The translations under genes and the position numbers were made by a program. From Nitrosomonadales bacterium (GTDB lineage: Bacteria > Pseudomonadota > Gammaproteobacteria > Burkholderiales > Gallionellaceae), in the NCBI GenBank assembly GCA_016716325.1, contig JADJWO010000001.1, positions 372,001 through 436,000 of the forward strand: 64,000 nucleotides of DNA, written 5' to 3'. Shown here piece by piece: positions 1-8,037 of the stretch. The notes below the pieces were generated by a model that was not told where the DNA came from, did not search any database, and worked only from the letters and a program-made list of their open reading frames with translations. The first letter of the stretch is position 1; each line of letters begins with the position of its first letter.

Positions 1-4
1 AAAT

Positions 5-36
5 AAAAAAAGGACCTACGAAATCGTAAGTCCTTG
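5..36 (-). terminator. Rho-independent terminator of the tRNA operon
   Basis: On the minus strand, just after tRNA-Leu, a 12-bp stem (AAGGACTTACGA with TCGTAGGTCCTT, one G-T wobble) is followed by a run of T residues. This is a standard intrinsic terminator and closes the Gly-Cys-Leu tRNA transcript. Confidence 0.8.
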
Positions 37-42
37 ATTCTA

Positions 43-131
43 TGGTGCCCGGAACCGGAATCGAACCGGTACAATCCTTTCGGATCGACGGATTTTAAGT
101 CCGTTGTGTCTACCAATTTCACCACCCGGGC
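43..131 (-). tRNA. tRNA-Leu (anticodon UAA)
   Basis: The minus strand folds as an 89-nt class II tRNA with acceptor GCCCGGG/CCCGGGC, an encoded 3' CCA, a TTCGATTC T-loop and a long variable arm. The anticodon loop ACTTAAAAT gives TAA, which decodes leucine. It is the last of three tRNAs transcribed together. Confidence 0.95.
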
Positions 132-139
132 GGGTTCTT

Positions 140-213
140 TGGAGGCGAGACCCGGAATCGAACCGGGATAGGCGGATTTGCAATCCGCTGCATAACCATT
201 TTGCTATCTCGCC
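140..213 (-). tRNA. tRNA-Cys (anticodon GCA)
   Basis: A 74-nt tRNA with acceptor GGCGAGA/TCTCGCC, encoded CCA, and anticodon loop TTGCAAA giving GCA. It lies 8 nt upstream of tRNA-Leu on the same transcript. Confidence 0.95.
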
Positions 214-273
214 CTGTTGCAATTCAACGGCTTGAAATGAGTGAGGGAAAGCCAGAATGCTTTCCCTCGGATT

Positions 274-349
274 TGGAGCGGGAGAAGAGTCTCGAACTCT
301 CGACCTATACCTTGGCAAGGTATCGCTCTACCAACTGAGCTACTCCCGC
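274..349 (-). tRNA. tRNA-Gly (anticodon GCC)
   Basis: A 76-nt tRNA with acceptor GCGGGAG/CTCCCGC, encoded CCA, D-arm TAGCTCAGTTGGTAGAGC and anticodon loop TTGCCAA giving GCC. It is first in the three-tRNA operon and starts 15 nt from the -10 box of a consensus promoter. Confidence 0.95.
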
Positions 350-363
350 GAAACGAGTTGCGC

Positions 364-391
364 ATTATAGGGATATTCAAATCCCTGTCAA
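364..391 (-). promoter_or_regulatory. Consensus sigma-70 promoter of the tRNA-Gly-Cys-Leu operon
   Basis: The minus strand reads TTGACA, a 16-bp spacer, then TATAAT: both hexamers match consensus at 12 of 12 positions. The GCGC discriminator after the -10 box is typical of stable-RNA promoters under stringent control. Transcription would start about 7 nt before tRNA-Gly. Confidence 0.85.
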
Positions 392-429
392 TAATCTTGC
401 TGAAAAATTATTACGGGAGACTTCCTTGC

Positions 430-1200
430 TCAATTCTCCAGCCCGAATAAACGCATGAAATTTTCCGTGGTACATCTGCCAGTTTCTTCCAGACTGATGC
501 CGCGCAGCGCGGCAATCTCTTCTGCGACGTGTTTCACATAAGCAGGTTGATTGAGCTTGCCGCGATGCGGCACGGGTGCCAGATAAGGCGCATCGGTCTC
601 GATCAGGATGCGTTCCAAAGGCACGCGCCTGGCTACCTCCTTGAGTTGTTTCGCATTTTTAAACGTGACGATGCCGGAAAAGGAGATGTAGAAGCCCATC
701 GCGAGCGCGGCCTCCGCCACCTCCCATGTTTCGGTGAAGCAGTGCATCACGCCGCCAGCTTCCCCCGCCTTCTCCTCGGCCATCAGGCGCAATGTATCGG
801 CAGCAGCCTCGCGAGTATGGACGATCAGCGGCTTGCCGGTCTCCCGTGCCGCGCGTATGTGGGTGCGAAAGCGCTCGCGCTGCCATTCCAGGTCGCCCTT
901 CAGTCGGAAATAATCCAGACCGGTCTCACCGATGGCGATGACTTCTGGATGGCGGGCCAGCTCGACCAGGCCGGCAACGCTGGGTTCCTCAACATCCTCG
1001 TAGTCGGGATGTACGCCGACCGAGGCATAGAGATGCCCATGTCGTTCGGCAAGCGCCAGCACCTGCGTAAAATCCTTCAGGTTGACCGAAACGCATAGCG
1101 CGTTGATCACATCGTTCTGGCGCATATGCGCAAGGATATTGTCCAGATCGTCAGCAAGTTCCGGAAAATTGAGATGGCAGTGCGAATCGACAAAAGGCAT
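430..1200 (-). CDS. tatD: TatD family metal-dependent hydrolase
   Basis: A 256-residue TatD/YcfH-type protein, a TIM-barrel metalloenzyme of the amidohydrolase superfamily; relatives act as metal-dependent DNases. Metal ligands are visible: the DSHCH signature (His7, His9), Glu92 in GETGLDY, His128 in VHTR, His153 in MHCF and Asp203 in ETDAPYL. Length is normal for the family. It is the last gene of the acpP-fabF-pabC-mltG-tmk-holB-tatD train and follows holB by 2 nt, the same order as in E. coli, so it is probably cotranscribed. The physiological substrate cannot be read from sequence. Confidence 0.93.
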   Translation of the reverse strand: MPFVDSHCHLNFPELADDLDNILAHMRQNDVINALCVSVNLKDFTQVLALAERHGHLYASVGVHPDYEDVEEPSVAGLVELARHPEVIAIGETGLDYFRLKGDLEWQRERFRTHIRAARETGKPLIVHTREAAADTLRLMAEEKAGEAGGVMHCFTETWEVAEAALAMGFYISFSGIVTFKNAKQLKEVARRVPLERILIETDAPYLAPVPHRGKLNQPAYVKHVAEEIAALRGISLEETGRCTTENFMRLFGLEN

Positions 1201-1202
1201 GG

Positions 1203-2201
1203 CTATGCAAGCATCAACTGGCGATACGCCAGCAGTATGGACTCGAAAAATAATCTGGAATTAAGAGTGTGCTGCGCCTCGCGTTTTGCGGTTTGCAGGT
1301 ACTTCTGCAACCGTGCGAGATTTAGCGGTTCAATGGGCTCGATCAGTTTTTTGATTGTCGCTTCTTCGCCGGGATGATAGCGCAGCCTGCCCGCCAGTTT
1401 CATCGAACTCAGGTCGTAACACCATTGCTGCAACCACTGCACGACCAGCGTCTGCTCGGTCTTCTGCAGCGCCTCGGCCAGCGCGAACACATCCAGCGCG
1501 GAGGGTTGGCGCACTGCGCGCAGTAGTTTGGCGCGTTCTTCGCTGCCCAGTTGCTCATCCAGTTGCACGGCTTGCAGCGGTGCAAATCCGGAAGCGGCCA
1601 GCGCTTCACCTGGATTTTCTACCCCCTGCTCTTTCAGCCATCCGGTAGCGCTTATAGTATCGGGAGCCGGTAGCGCAAAGGATAAACAGCGGCTCAGAAT
1701 GGTCGGCAACAACTGTTGTGGCTTGTGTGATACCAGGATGAACAGCAGATCCTGCGGCGGTTCCTCGAGGTTTTTCAATAATGCATTCGCGGCATTGACG
1801 TTCATCGCCTCGGCGGGATGGATGAGAACCACACGCCGGCCTCCCTGATGGGCGGACATGCCAAGGAAATCGGCCAGGCTTCTGACCTGCCCCACGGAAA
1901 TCTGTTTGCTGGGTTTTTTGCCGGATTCGTGTTCATCGACAGCCTGGCTTAACGCATCCGGCTGCAGCAAGCGAAAATCGGGGTGGGAGCCTTGTTCGAA
2001 CCAGTGACAAGAAGGACATTTTCCGCAGGCAAGACTGGCCCCCTTTGGCTGTTGGCACAACATGGAGCAAGCCAGATTCATCGCCAGATCGAACTTTCCG
2101 ATACCTTTATTGCCCTTTAACAGTAGGCCATGCGGCGGGCGCTTGAGTAGCTCTTGCAGACGCCCCCAATCATCTTTCTGCCAAGGATAATTATTTTTCA
2201 T
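1203..2201 (-). CDS. holB: DNA polymerase III delta' subunit
   Basis: A 332-residue clamp-loader subunit (delta') that helps load the sliding clamp at replication forks. It shows a P-loop-like GNKGIGK (residues 30-36), a zinc module with cysteines near 49, 59, 62 and 65, the ANALLKNLEEPP segment and the SRC motif (TILSRC), which carries the arginine finger. Lysine is followed by Phe instead of Ser/Thr in the P-loop, as expected for a subunit that does not hydrolyse ATP. It starts 1 nt after the tmk stop, so it is translated as part of the same operon. Confidence 0.93.
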   Translation of the reverse strand: MKNNYPWQKDDWGRLQELLKRPPHGLLLKGNKGIGKFDLAMNLACSMLCQQPKGASLACGKCPSCHWFEQGSHPDFRLLQPDALSQAVDEHESGKKPSKQISVGQVRSLADFLGMSAHQGGRRVVLIHPAEAMNVNAANALLKNLEEPPQDLLFILVSHKPQQLLPTILSRCLSFALPAPDTISATGWLKEQGVENPGEALAASGFAPLQAVQLDEQLGSEERAKLLRAVRQPSALDVFALAEALQKTEQTLVVQWLQQWCYDLSSMKLAGRLRYHPGEEATIKKLIEPIEPLNLARLQKYLQTAKREAQHTLNSRLFFESILLAYRQLMLA

Positions 2202-2202
2202 A

Positions 2203-2805
2203 TCAAATAGATGAAACTATATTTTCAAGCTCTTTCTTGATTTCTTCTATGGTTCGTGTGGCGTCGATTACGGCATAGCGTTGCGGATTCTGTTGAACAC
2301 GCCTGTGATATCCGGCACGTACCCGCTCGAAGAAATCGGCCTGCTCCTGCTCGAAGCGATCCAGAGAAAGATTGTTCGACAGTCGTTCCCTTGCAACTTC
2401 GACCGGCACATCGAAGAACAGGGTCAGGTCGGGTTGCAGATCTGGATGCACCCATTGTTCCAGTCGCTCCAGTTTTTCCCAGTCCATTCCCCGTCCGCCA
2501 CCCTGATAGGCAAAACTGGCATCCGTGAAACGATCCGACAGGATCCACTTTCCGCTTTGCAGGGCCGGTTTGATGACTTGGTCGATGTGTTGCATCCGTG
2601 CCGCGAACATCAGCATCGCCTCGGTGCCAATGCTCATCGGCTGATTGAGCAGGATTTCCCGCAGTTGCTCGCCCAACTGCGTGCCGCCCGGCTCACGCGT
2701 CACCACCACATCAATACCGCGCCTGCGCAATTGATCGGCGAACCAATCCAGATGGGTACTCTTCCCAGCCCCGTCCACACCCTCTAGCGTAATGAATTTA
2801 CTCAT
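2203..2805 (-). CDS. tmk: Thymidylate kinase
   Basis: A 200-residue dTMP kinase, which phosphorylates dTMP to dTDP in pyrimidine nucleotide synthesis. The P-loop GVDGAGKST lies at residues 9-17, followed by TREPGG and the substrate-binding DRF motif in SDRFTDASFAYQGGGRG. The length matches the bacterial family. It lies between mltG (130 nt upstream) and holB (1 nt downstream); the larger gap in front may hold a promoter, but I see no convincing hexamers there. Confidence 0.95.
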   Translation of the reverse strand: MSKFITLEGVDGAGKSTHLDWFADQLRRRGIDVVVTREPGGTQLGEQLREILLNQPMSIGTEAMLMFAARMQHIDQVIKPALQSGKWILSDRFTDASFAYQGGGRGMDWEKLERLEQWVHPDLQPDLTLFFDVPVEVARERLSNNLSLDRFEQEQADFFERVRAGYHRRVQQNPQRYAVIDATRTIEEIKKELENIVSSI

Positions 2806-2935
2806 AAATCCGTTCTCAGAGCGAGCCGCGGTATTGCGTGCCCGGTCATTCCTCGTCTATCAAATCGATATGTTTCGTCATTCGTTGCGCGGCTCCTTGC
2901 GCATCATCACGGAAAACTAATATCGGGCGATATCG

Positions 2936-3916
2936 TTATTTTTGATACTGGTTCACCGCGCGGTTGTGTTCGCTCAGACTGCTGGAGAAATGGGAGCTGC
3001 CATCACCGCGCGCCACGAAGTATAACGCGTTGGTCTGTGCCGGATGCAACGCAGCCCGTAGCGAGTCCAGCCCGGGTAAGGCGATTGGCGTTGGCGTCAG
3101 CCCGGCACGGGTATAGGTATTGTAGGCGGTATCGGCAAGCAGATCCCGCTTGCGCAGGTTTCCGTCGAACTTGTCTCCAATGCCGTAGATCACCGTCGGA
3201 TCGGTTTGCAGCAACATTCCCTTGCGCAGCCTGTTCACGAACACCCCGGCAATCATGGCGCGATCCGCCGCCGCGCCGGTCTCTTTTTCGACGATGGAGG
3301 CCAGGATCAATGCCTGATAAGGGTTTTCCAGCGGCAGATTGGCTTCGCGCATTTCCCATACCGTCCGCAGATGTTGTTGCATGGCCTGATAGGCGCGCTG
3401 GAAAATGGCCAAGTCGCTGCTGCCCGCAGCAAAATGATAAGTGTCTGGAAAGAACAGTCCTTCTGGATGGGGTTCCGTAGCGCCGATACGTTTCAGGATC
3501 TCGGAATCGTCCAGGTTCGAAGTCTCATGCCTTATGTCCGGGCTGGCATCCAGTGCGGCGCGCAGCTGCTTGAATGTCCATCCCTCTATGATGCTTATCC
3601 GGCGCTGCCTGACCTGACCATCGCTGATGATCTTCATCAGCTCCAGCGGCGAAACCGGATGAGACAGTTCATAGCTCCCTGCCTTGAGCTGACCGGATTT
3701 ACCGAGCAATCGTACCAGCCAGACGAACGCCCAGTCCTGTTCCAGCAGTCCAGCCTGCCGCATTTCCCGCGCCATCCCCTTCAGACTGCTGCCCTGCTTC
3801 AGTTCGAACTCGAAAGGCGTGGCAGGCAATATCAACGGGCGGTATGCGTAATATCCCGTCGCGGATACTGCGAGCAATATCAATAACACAAAAGGGAGGA
3901 ACAGCTTGCGCATCAC
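2936..3916 (-). CDS. mltG: Endolytic murein transglycosylase
   Basis: A 326-residue MltG/YceG protein, which cuts nascent glycan strands in the periplasm and so ends their polymerisation. An N-terminal membrane anchor (about residues 5-25, rich in Leu/Val/Ile) precedes a LysM-like segment and the YceG catalytic domain with the ASIVEKETG motif that carries the catalytic Glu, and with FVNRLRKGMLLQTDP. It overlaps the end of pabC by 4 nt, so the two are probably translationally coupled. The pabC-mltG-tmk order is conserved in proteobacteria. Confidence 0.93.
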   Translation of the reverse strand: MMRKLFLPFVLLILLAVSATGYYAYRPLILPATPFEFELKQGSSLKGMAREMRQAGLLEQDWAFVWLVRLLGKSGQLKAGSYELSHPVSPLELMKIISDGQVRQRRISIIEGWTFKQLRAALDASPDIRHETSNLDDSEILKRIGATEPHPEGLFFPDTYHFAAGSSDLAIFQRAYQAMQQHLRTVWEMREANLPLENPYQALILASIVEKETGAAADRAMIAGVFVNRLRKGMLLQTDPTVIYGIGDKFDGNLRKRDLLADTAYNTYTRAGLTPTPIALPGLDSLRAALHPAQTNALYFVARGDGSSHFSSSLSEHNRAVNQYQK

Positions 3917-4722
3917 GAACCGGTCGTTTCAAGGTGATTGCGGATCCGTGTCGCAACGGGAAAATCGGTCCAGCGACGCTGCCCCAGTTCGCGTATCGGC
4001 CACAACCCGATGATGCTGTTTACGACAAACAGTTCGTCTGCATCCATCGCTTCATCCAGCTTCACTTCGCGTATGTTCAACGGGATATTGTGATGCGCCG
4101 CCCATGCCATGACACGGTCGCGCTGCACGCCTGCCACACCGCAATTCGACAAGTCTGGGGTAATGAGTTCTCCCCGCGACATCAGGAACAGGTTGCTGCG
4201 CGTTCCCTCGATGACGTTATCCGCCGTGTCCAGCGACACCCCTTCAGCGAGCTCAGTACCTTGCAGTTCTGCGGATGCCAGCACGTTTTCCAGCCGATTG
4301 AGATGCTTGACGCCCCCCAGCAAGGGTTGATGACTGAGGCGCAAGCGGCAAATTCCCGCCTTGATTCCTTTTGTTGCATGGTCGGCAGGATAGGCTGGCA
4401 GCGGTGAAACATCCCAGATTCTGGTCGGTGAGGCATGTGCGGAAGGAGAATACCCGCGCGTGCCCGCGCCCCGCGTGACGATGATCTTCACCACCCCGGC
4501 GGAATATCGTTCGAGAAGGACATCCAACTCCGCGGAAAGCGTAGCCACGTCCGGGCAGGCGATACCCAGTGCATTGCAGTCGTGCTGAAGCTTGAGGTAA
4601 TGCAAGGGCCAGTGTGAAGCCTTGCCCTGTTCGATACGCAGGGTGCGGAACACGCCATCGCCGTAGAGCAGACCGCGGTCGCGGATGCTGATCGAACTAC
4701 CGGGGACTCCGTTGATCAGCAT
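3913..4722 (-). CDS. pabC: Aminodeoxychorismate lyase
   Basis: A 269-residue fold-type IV PLP enzyme that converts 4-amino-4-deoxychorismate to p-aminobenzoate and pyruvate for folate synthesis. The PLP lysine is probably Lys139 in GGVKHLNRLENVLA, a family signature. The N-terminal RDRGLLYGDGVFRTLR and the late GVQRDRVM segment are also typical. It shares 4 nt with mltG. It is separated from fabF by a 182-nt gap containing a long inverted repeat, so read-through from fabF may be reduced. Confidence 0.9.
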   Translation of the reverse strand: MLINGVPGSSISIRDRGLLYGDGVFRTLRIEQGKASHWPLHYLKLQHDCNALGIACPDVATLSAELDVLLERYSAGVVKIIVTRGAGTRGYSPSAHASPTRIWDVSPLPAYPADHATKGIKAGICRLRLSHQPLLGGVKHLNRLENVLASAELQGTELAEGVSLDTADNVIEGTRSNLFLMSRGELITPDLSNCGVAGVQRDRVMAWAAHHNIPLNIREVKLDEAMDADELFVVNSIIGLWPIRELGQRRWTDFPVATRIRNHLETTGS

Positions 4723-4744
4723 CGTGATCAGCCGGGAAAAAACA

Positions 4745-4879
4745 CTTCACCACAAAGGGCACAGAGATCACGAAGATTTTTCATGGGATTGAACAAGGTT
4801 GGCTATCACCTGCTGGTTGCTCGATTTTTTCGAGCAACCAGCAGATTTTTCTTCGCCTCCTTCGTGTTCTTCGCGGTTC
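4745..4879. repeat. CACGAAG-armed long inverted repeat, copy 1
   Basis: Imperfect inverted arms built on the CACGAAG heptamer (left arm 4745-4782 with CACCACAAAGGGCACAGAG; right arm ending CCTTCGTGTTCTTCGCGGTT) flank a unique interior. It fills most of the gap between fabF and pabC. Three more copies lie at 9902, 17268 and 38334, each with different interior sequence. Confidence 0.75.
4810..4850 (+). terminator. Perfect 15-bp hairpin inside repeat copy 1, terminator-like
   Basis: CTGCTGGTTGCTCGA (4810-4824) and its exact reverse complement (4830-4844) enclose a TTTTT loop; the right arm is followed by ATTTTTC. The T tract is on the plus strand, although both flanking genes read on the minus strand. 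It could act as a transcription barrier or mRNA-end stabiliser for fabF even without a minus-strand T tract. Confidence 0.5.
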
Positions 4880-4904
4880 AAATACGTTTTAAGGAGGCAG
4901 AACG

Positions 4905-6137
4905 CTAAATTTTGCGGAACACCAGCGAGCCGTTGGTTCCGCCGAAACCGAAATTGTTGTTCACCGCCACATCGATCTTCATGTCGCGCGCGGCGTTCGC
5001 ACAATAGTCCAGATCGCACTCTGGATCCTGCTCAAAGATATTGATGGTCGGTGGCGAGATCTGGTGATGGACCGCCAGCGCGCAGAACACTGATTCCACG
5101 CCGCCCGCACCGCCCAGCAAGTGGCCGGTCATCGACTTGGTGGAATTCACCACCAGCTTTTTGGCATGATCGCCGAAAGCCAGCTTGATCGCGTCAGTCT
5201 CGTTCTTGTCCCCCAGTGGCGTGGAAGTGCCGTGCGCATTGACGTATTGCACCTGGTCCGGATTCAGCCCGGCGTTGCGCAACGCGTACAACATGCTACG
5301 CTTCGGGCCGTCGGTATTCGGTGAGGTGATATGGTAGGCATCACCGCTCATGCCGTAACCAGCCAGTTCCGCGTAAATCTTTGCCCCGCGCGCCTTGGCA
5401 TGTTCGTACTCTTCCAGAACCAGCACGCCGGCACCTTCGCCGATCACGAAACCATCGCGATCCTTGTCCCATGGACGGCTGGCCGTGGCCGGATCGTCGT
5501 TGCGCGTGCTCAACGCACGTGCCGAAGCGAAACCGCCGACGGCCAAGGCGCTGACTGTCGCCTCGGAACCGCCCGCGATCATCACGTCCGCATCGCCATA
5601 TTCGACGATACGTGCGGATTCGCCGATACAGTGTGTACCGGTGGTGCAGGCGGAAACCATCGCCAGGTTCGGCCCCTTCAGGCCGTACATGACTGACAGG
5701 TTGCCGGAGATCATGTTGATGATGGTGCCGGGAATGAAGAACGGGGAAATCTTGCGCGGGCCGGACGCCAGATAATCGTTATGCGTGTCTTCGATCATCG
5801 GCAGGCCACCGATGCCGGAACCGATGTTCACGCCGATGCGTTCGGCATTCTGCTCATTGACTTCCAGGCCTGAGTCCTTGAACGCTTCGATGCCTGCCGC
5901 AAGACCGAAATGGATGAATCGGTCCATGCGGCGCGCATCCTTGGCGGAAATGAACTGCGTGACATCAAAATCCTTCACTTCTCCGGCAACTTGTGAGGCC
6001 ATCGCGCTGGCGTCGAAGTGAGTGATATTGGTTACACCAGACTTCCCGGCGACGATATTCTGCCAAGCCAAAGGAATCCCGAGCCCGACCGGGGAAACGA
6101 TCCCCAGCCCGGTAATGACGACTCTGCGTTTAGACAA
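4905..6137 (-). CDS. fabF: Beta-ketoacyl-ACP synthase II
   Basis: A 410-residue KAS II, which elongates acyl-ACP with malonyl-ACP in fatty acid synthesis. The Cys-His-His triad is visible: Cys164 in SACTTGTHC, His302 in NAHGTSTPLGD and His339 in STKSMTGHLLGG. Length and residue numbering are within one or two of E. coli FabF. It lies 44 nt after acpP, the usual pair, and is followed by pabC beyond a repeat-containing gap. Confidence 0.97.
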   Translation of the reverse strand: MSKRRVVITGLGIVSPVGLGIPLAWQNIVAGKSGVTNITHFDASAMASQVAGEVKDFDVTQFISAKDARRMDRFIHFGLAAGIEAFKDSGLEVNEQNAERIGVNIGSGIGGLPMIEDTHNDYLASGPRKISPFFIPGTIINMISGNLSVMYGLKGPNLAMVSACTTGTHCIGESARIVEYGDADVMIAGGSEATVSALAVGGFASARALSTRNDDPATASRPWDKDRDGFVIGEGAGVLVLEEYEHAKARGAKIYAELAGYGMSGDAYHITSPNTDGPKRSMLYALRNAGLNPDQVQYVNAHGTSTPLGDKNETDAIKLAFGDHAKKLVVNSTKSMTGHLLGGAGGVESVFCALAVHHQISPPTINIFEQDPECDLDYCANAARDMKIDVAVNNNFGFGGTNGSLVFRKI

Positions 6138-6181
6138 ACTGACCCCGTTTCAGAACAGAAATTAAAGAAGATGCGGCTTGA

Positions 6182-6415
6182 TTACTTTTGATGCGCCAGC
6201 ACGTAGTCGATGGCCTGCTGTACGGTAGTGATCTTCTCTGCGTCTTCGTCGGGGATCTCGCATTCGAATTCCTCTTCGAGGGCCATCACCAGTTCGACGG
6301 TATCCAGCGAATCTGCGCCCAGATCGTTAACGAAAGAAGACTCGTTCTTGACCTCGGCTTCATTCACGCCAAGCTGTTCGGACACGATCTTTTTAACGCG
6401 TTGTTCAATAGACAT
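6182..6415 (-). CDS. acpP: Acyl carrier protein
   Basis: A 77-residue acidic acyl carrier protein. Ser36 in the GADSLDTVELVMALEEEF motif is the site for the 4'-phosphopantetheine arm. It carries growing acyl chains for fabF here and for the acyl-ACP-dependent lipid A enzymes encoded near 17-20 kb (LpxA, LpxD, FabZ). A good GGGAG ribosome site precedes the ATG, and a plausible sigma-70 promoter lies about 47 nt upstream. Confidence 0.98.
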   Translation of the reverse strand: MSIEQRVKKIVSEQLGVNEAEVKNESSFVNDLGADSLDTVELVMALEEEFECEIPDEDAEKITTVQQAIDYVLAHQK

Positions 6416-6461
6416 TTATATCTCCCACCCTAGTTGTTAATTGAAGTTGAAAAGCGTGGCG

Positions 6462-6489
6462 ATTGTATCAAAGTTGCCCTGAATTCCAA
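6462..6489 (-). promoter_or_regulatory. Putative sigma-70 promoter of acpP-fabF
   Basis: The minus strand reads TTGGAA, 16 bp, TACAAT, placed about 47 nt before the acpP start in the gap behind scpB. It is a good match but not proven; it would give acpP its own strong transcription separate from scpAB. Confidence 0.5.
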
Positions 6490-6524
6490 ATAACAACTTT
6501 TGCAATCGCCCGGGTTGCTGTAGC

Positions 6525-7259
6525 TCACTGTTTCTCAGGGTTGTTATCGCCCTGAAAAGGGGTTGACGAGTCAATGGGTTGTTCTTGAGCGCCGGTTTCG
6601 GTGGGGCCGTTATCCGTTGCATCCTGTTCGAGCAATGCGCCGATCTCTTCCAGTGGCGGCAATTCCTGCAGGGTGCGCAGGTTCAGGTCGTCGAGCATCT
6701 GCCGGGTGGTGGCGAACAGCTCGGGCTTGCCCGGCGTATCCCGGTTGCCGACCACTTCTATCCAGCCGCGAGCCTCCAGCGTCTTGAGAATCTGTGCCGA
6801 GACCGCTACGCCGCGTATCTCTTCGATATCGCCACGGGTGACGGGTTGATGATAGGCGATGATGGCGAGCGTCTCCAGCACCGCGCGGGAATAACGCGGA
6901 GGCTTCTGGGGGTTCAGCCGGTCAAGATAGGTTTGCATCTCCGGCTTGGCGCGAAAGCGCCAGCCGCTGCTCACACGGGTCAGTTCCACTCCGCGCCCCT
7001 GCCATTCCTGTGCCAGTTCATCGAGCAGGGTCTCGATCTGGCGGTTATCCAGCGATACATCGCTGAGTTTCTTCAATTCCGGTACGGGCAACGGTTCCGT
7101 GGAAGTCAGCAGCGCAGCCTCCATCACATGTTTGAACTGTTGTGTGTTCATCTTTCCGCCAAACAGGTCGATACGGATATCACCACCGTCGTTCACGCCG
7201 GTTCCGCCCTCCACGGGCGACGACGCCTCATTCGGCAATGGCTCGATTTGATCGGACAT
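6525..7259 (-). CDS. scpB: Segregation and condensation protein B
   Basis: A 244-residue ScpB, one of the two kleisin-complex partners of SMC in chromosome condensation. The conserved winged-helix part runs from about residue 37 (MNTQQFKHVMEAALL) through the SRAVLETLAIIAYHQPVTR segment to about residue 195; the C-terminal tail is low complexity. The ATG at 7259 has a strong GGGGAGC site and overlaps scpA by 32 nt. An internal ATG at 7151 with GGAAAG in front would match the domain start, so the true N terminus is uncertain. Operon with scpA. Confidence 0.9.
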   Translation of the reverse strand: MSDQIEPLPNEASSPVEGGTGVNDGGDIRIDLFGGKMNTQQFKHVMEAALLTSTEPLPVPELKKLSDVSLDNRQIETLLDELAQEWQGRGVELTRVSSGWRFRAKPEMQTYLDRLNPQKPPRYSRAVLETLAIIAYHQPVTRGDIEEIRGVAVSAQILKTLEARGWIEVVGNRDTPGKPELFATTRQMLDDLNLRTLQELPPLEEIGALLEQDATDNGPTETGAQEQPIDSSTPFQGDNNPEKQ

Positions 7260-8031
7260 AGATGCTCCCCAATGTTTCGCTTTGTTGAATTTCCACCAGA
7301 TATTCCTTGGCCAGTTCGAGGATGGCGATGAAGGTCACCACCAGCTTGGCCACACCGCTTTCCACATCGAACAACTGGTCGAACGCGACGTATTCGCCGC
7401 CTTTCAGACGGCGCAGGACATGCGTCATCTGCTCACGCACCGAAAGCTGTTCACGCAACACCTTGTGGTGCCGGTTGAGTTTCGCGCGCGCCAGCAGCCC
7501 CAGCCATGCCTGGCGCAGATCCTCGACGCCGACATCCGGCAGGCGCGCCTGCACGGTACGTTCGATCATCACCTGCACCACCTCGAAATCGCGCCCGGCC
7601 TGCGGCAGTTCGTTGAGCCGCTGTGAGGCCAGCTTCATCTGCTCGTATTCCAGCAGGCGGCGCATCAGTTCGGCGCGCGGGTCGTCGCCCTCTTCCTCGC
7701 TGGCCCTGGGCGGGCGCGGCAGCAACATGCGCGACTTGATCTCGATCAGCACTGCCGCCATCAGCAGGTATTCCGCCGCCAGCTCGAGGCGATGCTCCTG
7801 CATCATTTCGATATACCCCATGTATTGCCGGGTCAGTTCCGCCATCGGGATGTCCAGCACATCAAGATTGTGCTTGCGGATCAGGTACAGCAACAGATCC
7901 AGCGGCCCCTGAAAGTTCTCCAGCACCAGTTCCAGCGCATCCGGCGGGATATAAAGGTCGCGCGGCAACTCCAGCATGGGTTCGCCATGGATGCGGGCGA
8001 CCGGATGAAGGATGAGTTGTTCGCCGCTCAT
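7228..8031 (-). CDS. scpA: Segregation and condensation protein A
   Basis: A 267-residue kleisin that bridges SMC heads. The diagnostic N-terminal motif NFQGPLDLLLYLIRKHNLDV lies near residues 34-53, followed by IPMAELTRQY and the IEIKSRMLLPRP segment; the C-terminal winged helix is near residues 190-260. It begins 6 nt after trpS and overlaps scpB, so trpS-scpA-scpB appear to be cotranscribed. Confidence 0.93.
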   Translation of the reverse strand: MSGEQLILHPVARIHGEPMLELPRDLYIPPDALELVLENFQGPLDLLLYLIRKHNLDVLDIPMAELTRQYMGYIEMMQEHRLELAAEYLLMAAVLIEIKSRMLLPRPPRASEEEGDDPRAELMRRLLEYEQMKLASQRLNELPQAGRDFEVVQVMIERTVQARLPDVGVEDLRQAWLGLLARAKLNRHHKVLREQLSVREQMTHVLRRLKGGEYVAFDQLFDVESGVAKLVVTFIAILELAKEYLVEIQQSETLGSIYVRSNRAIAE

Positions 8032-8037
8032 GGCCGC

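Noticed and set aside
43..349. tRNA cluster as an integration (att) site
   Set aside because: No integrase, no duplicated tRNA 3' end in the visible sequence; upstream sequence is cut off by the window.
6437..6622. A 61-codon minus-strand frame between acpP and scpB
   Set aside because: It overlaps the scpB 3' end out of frame and spans the acpP promoter.
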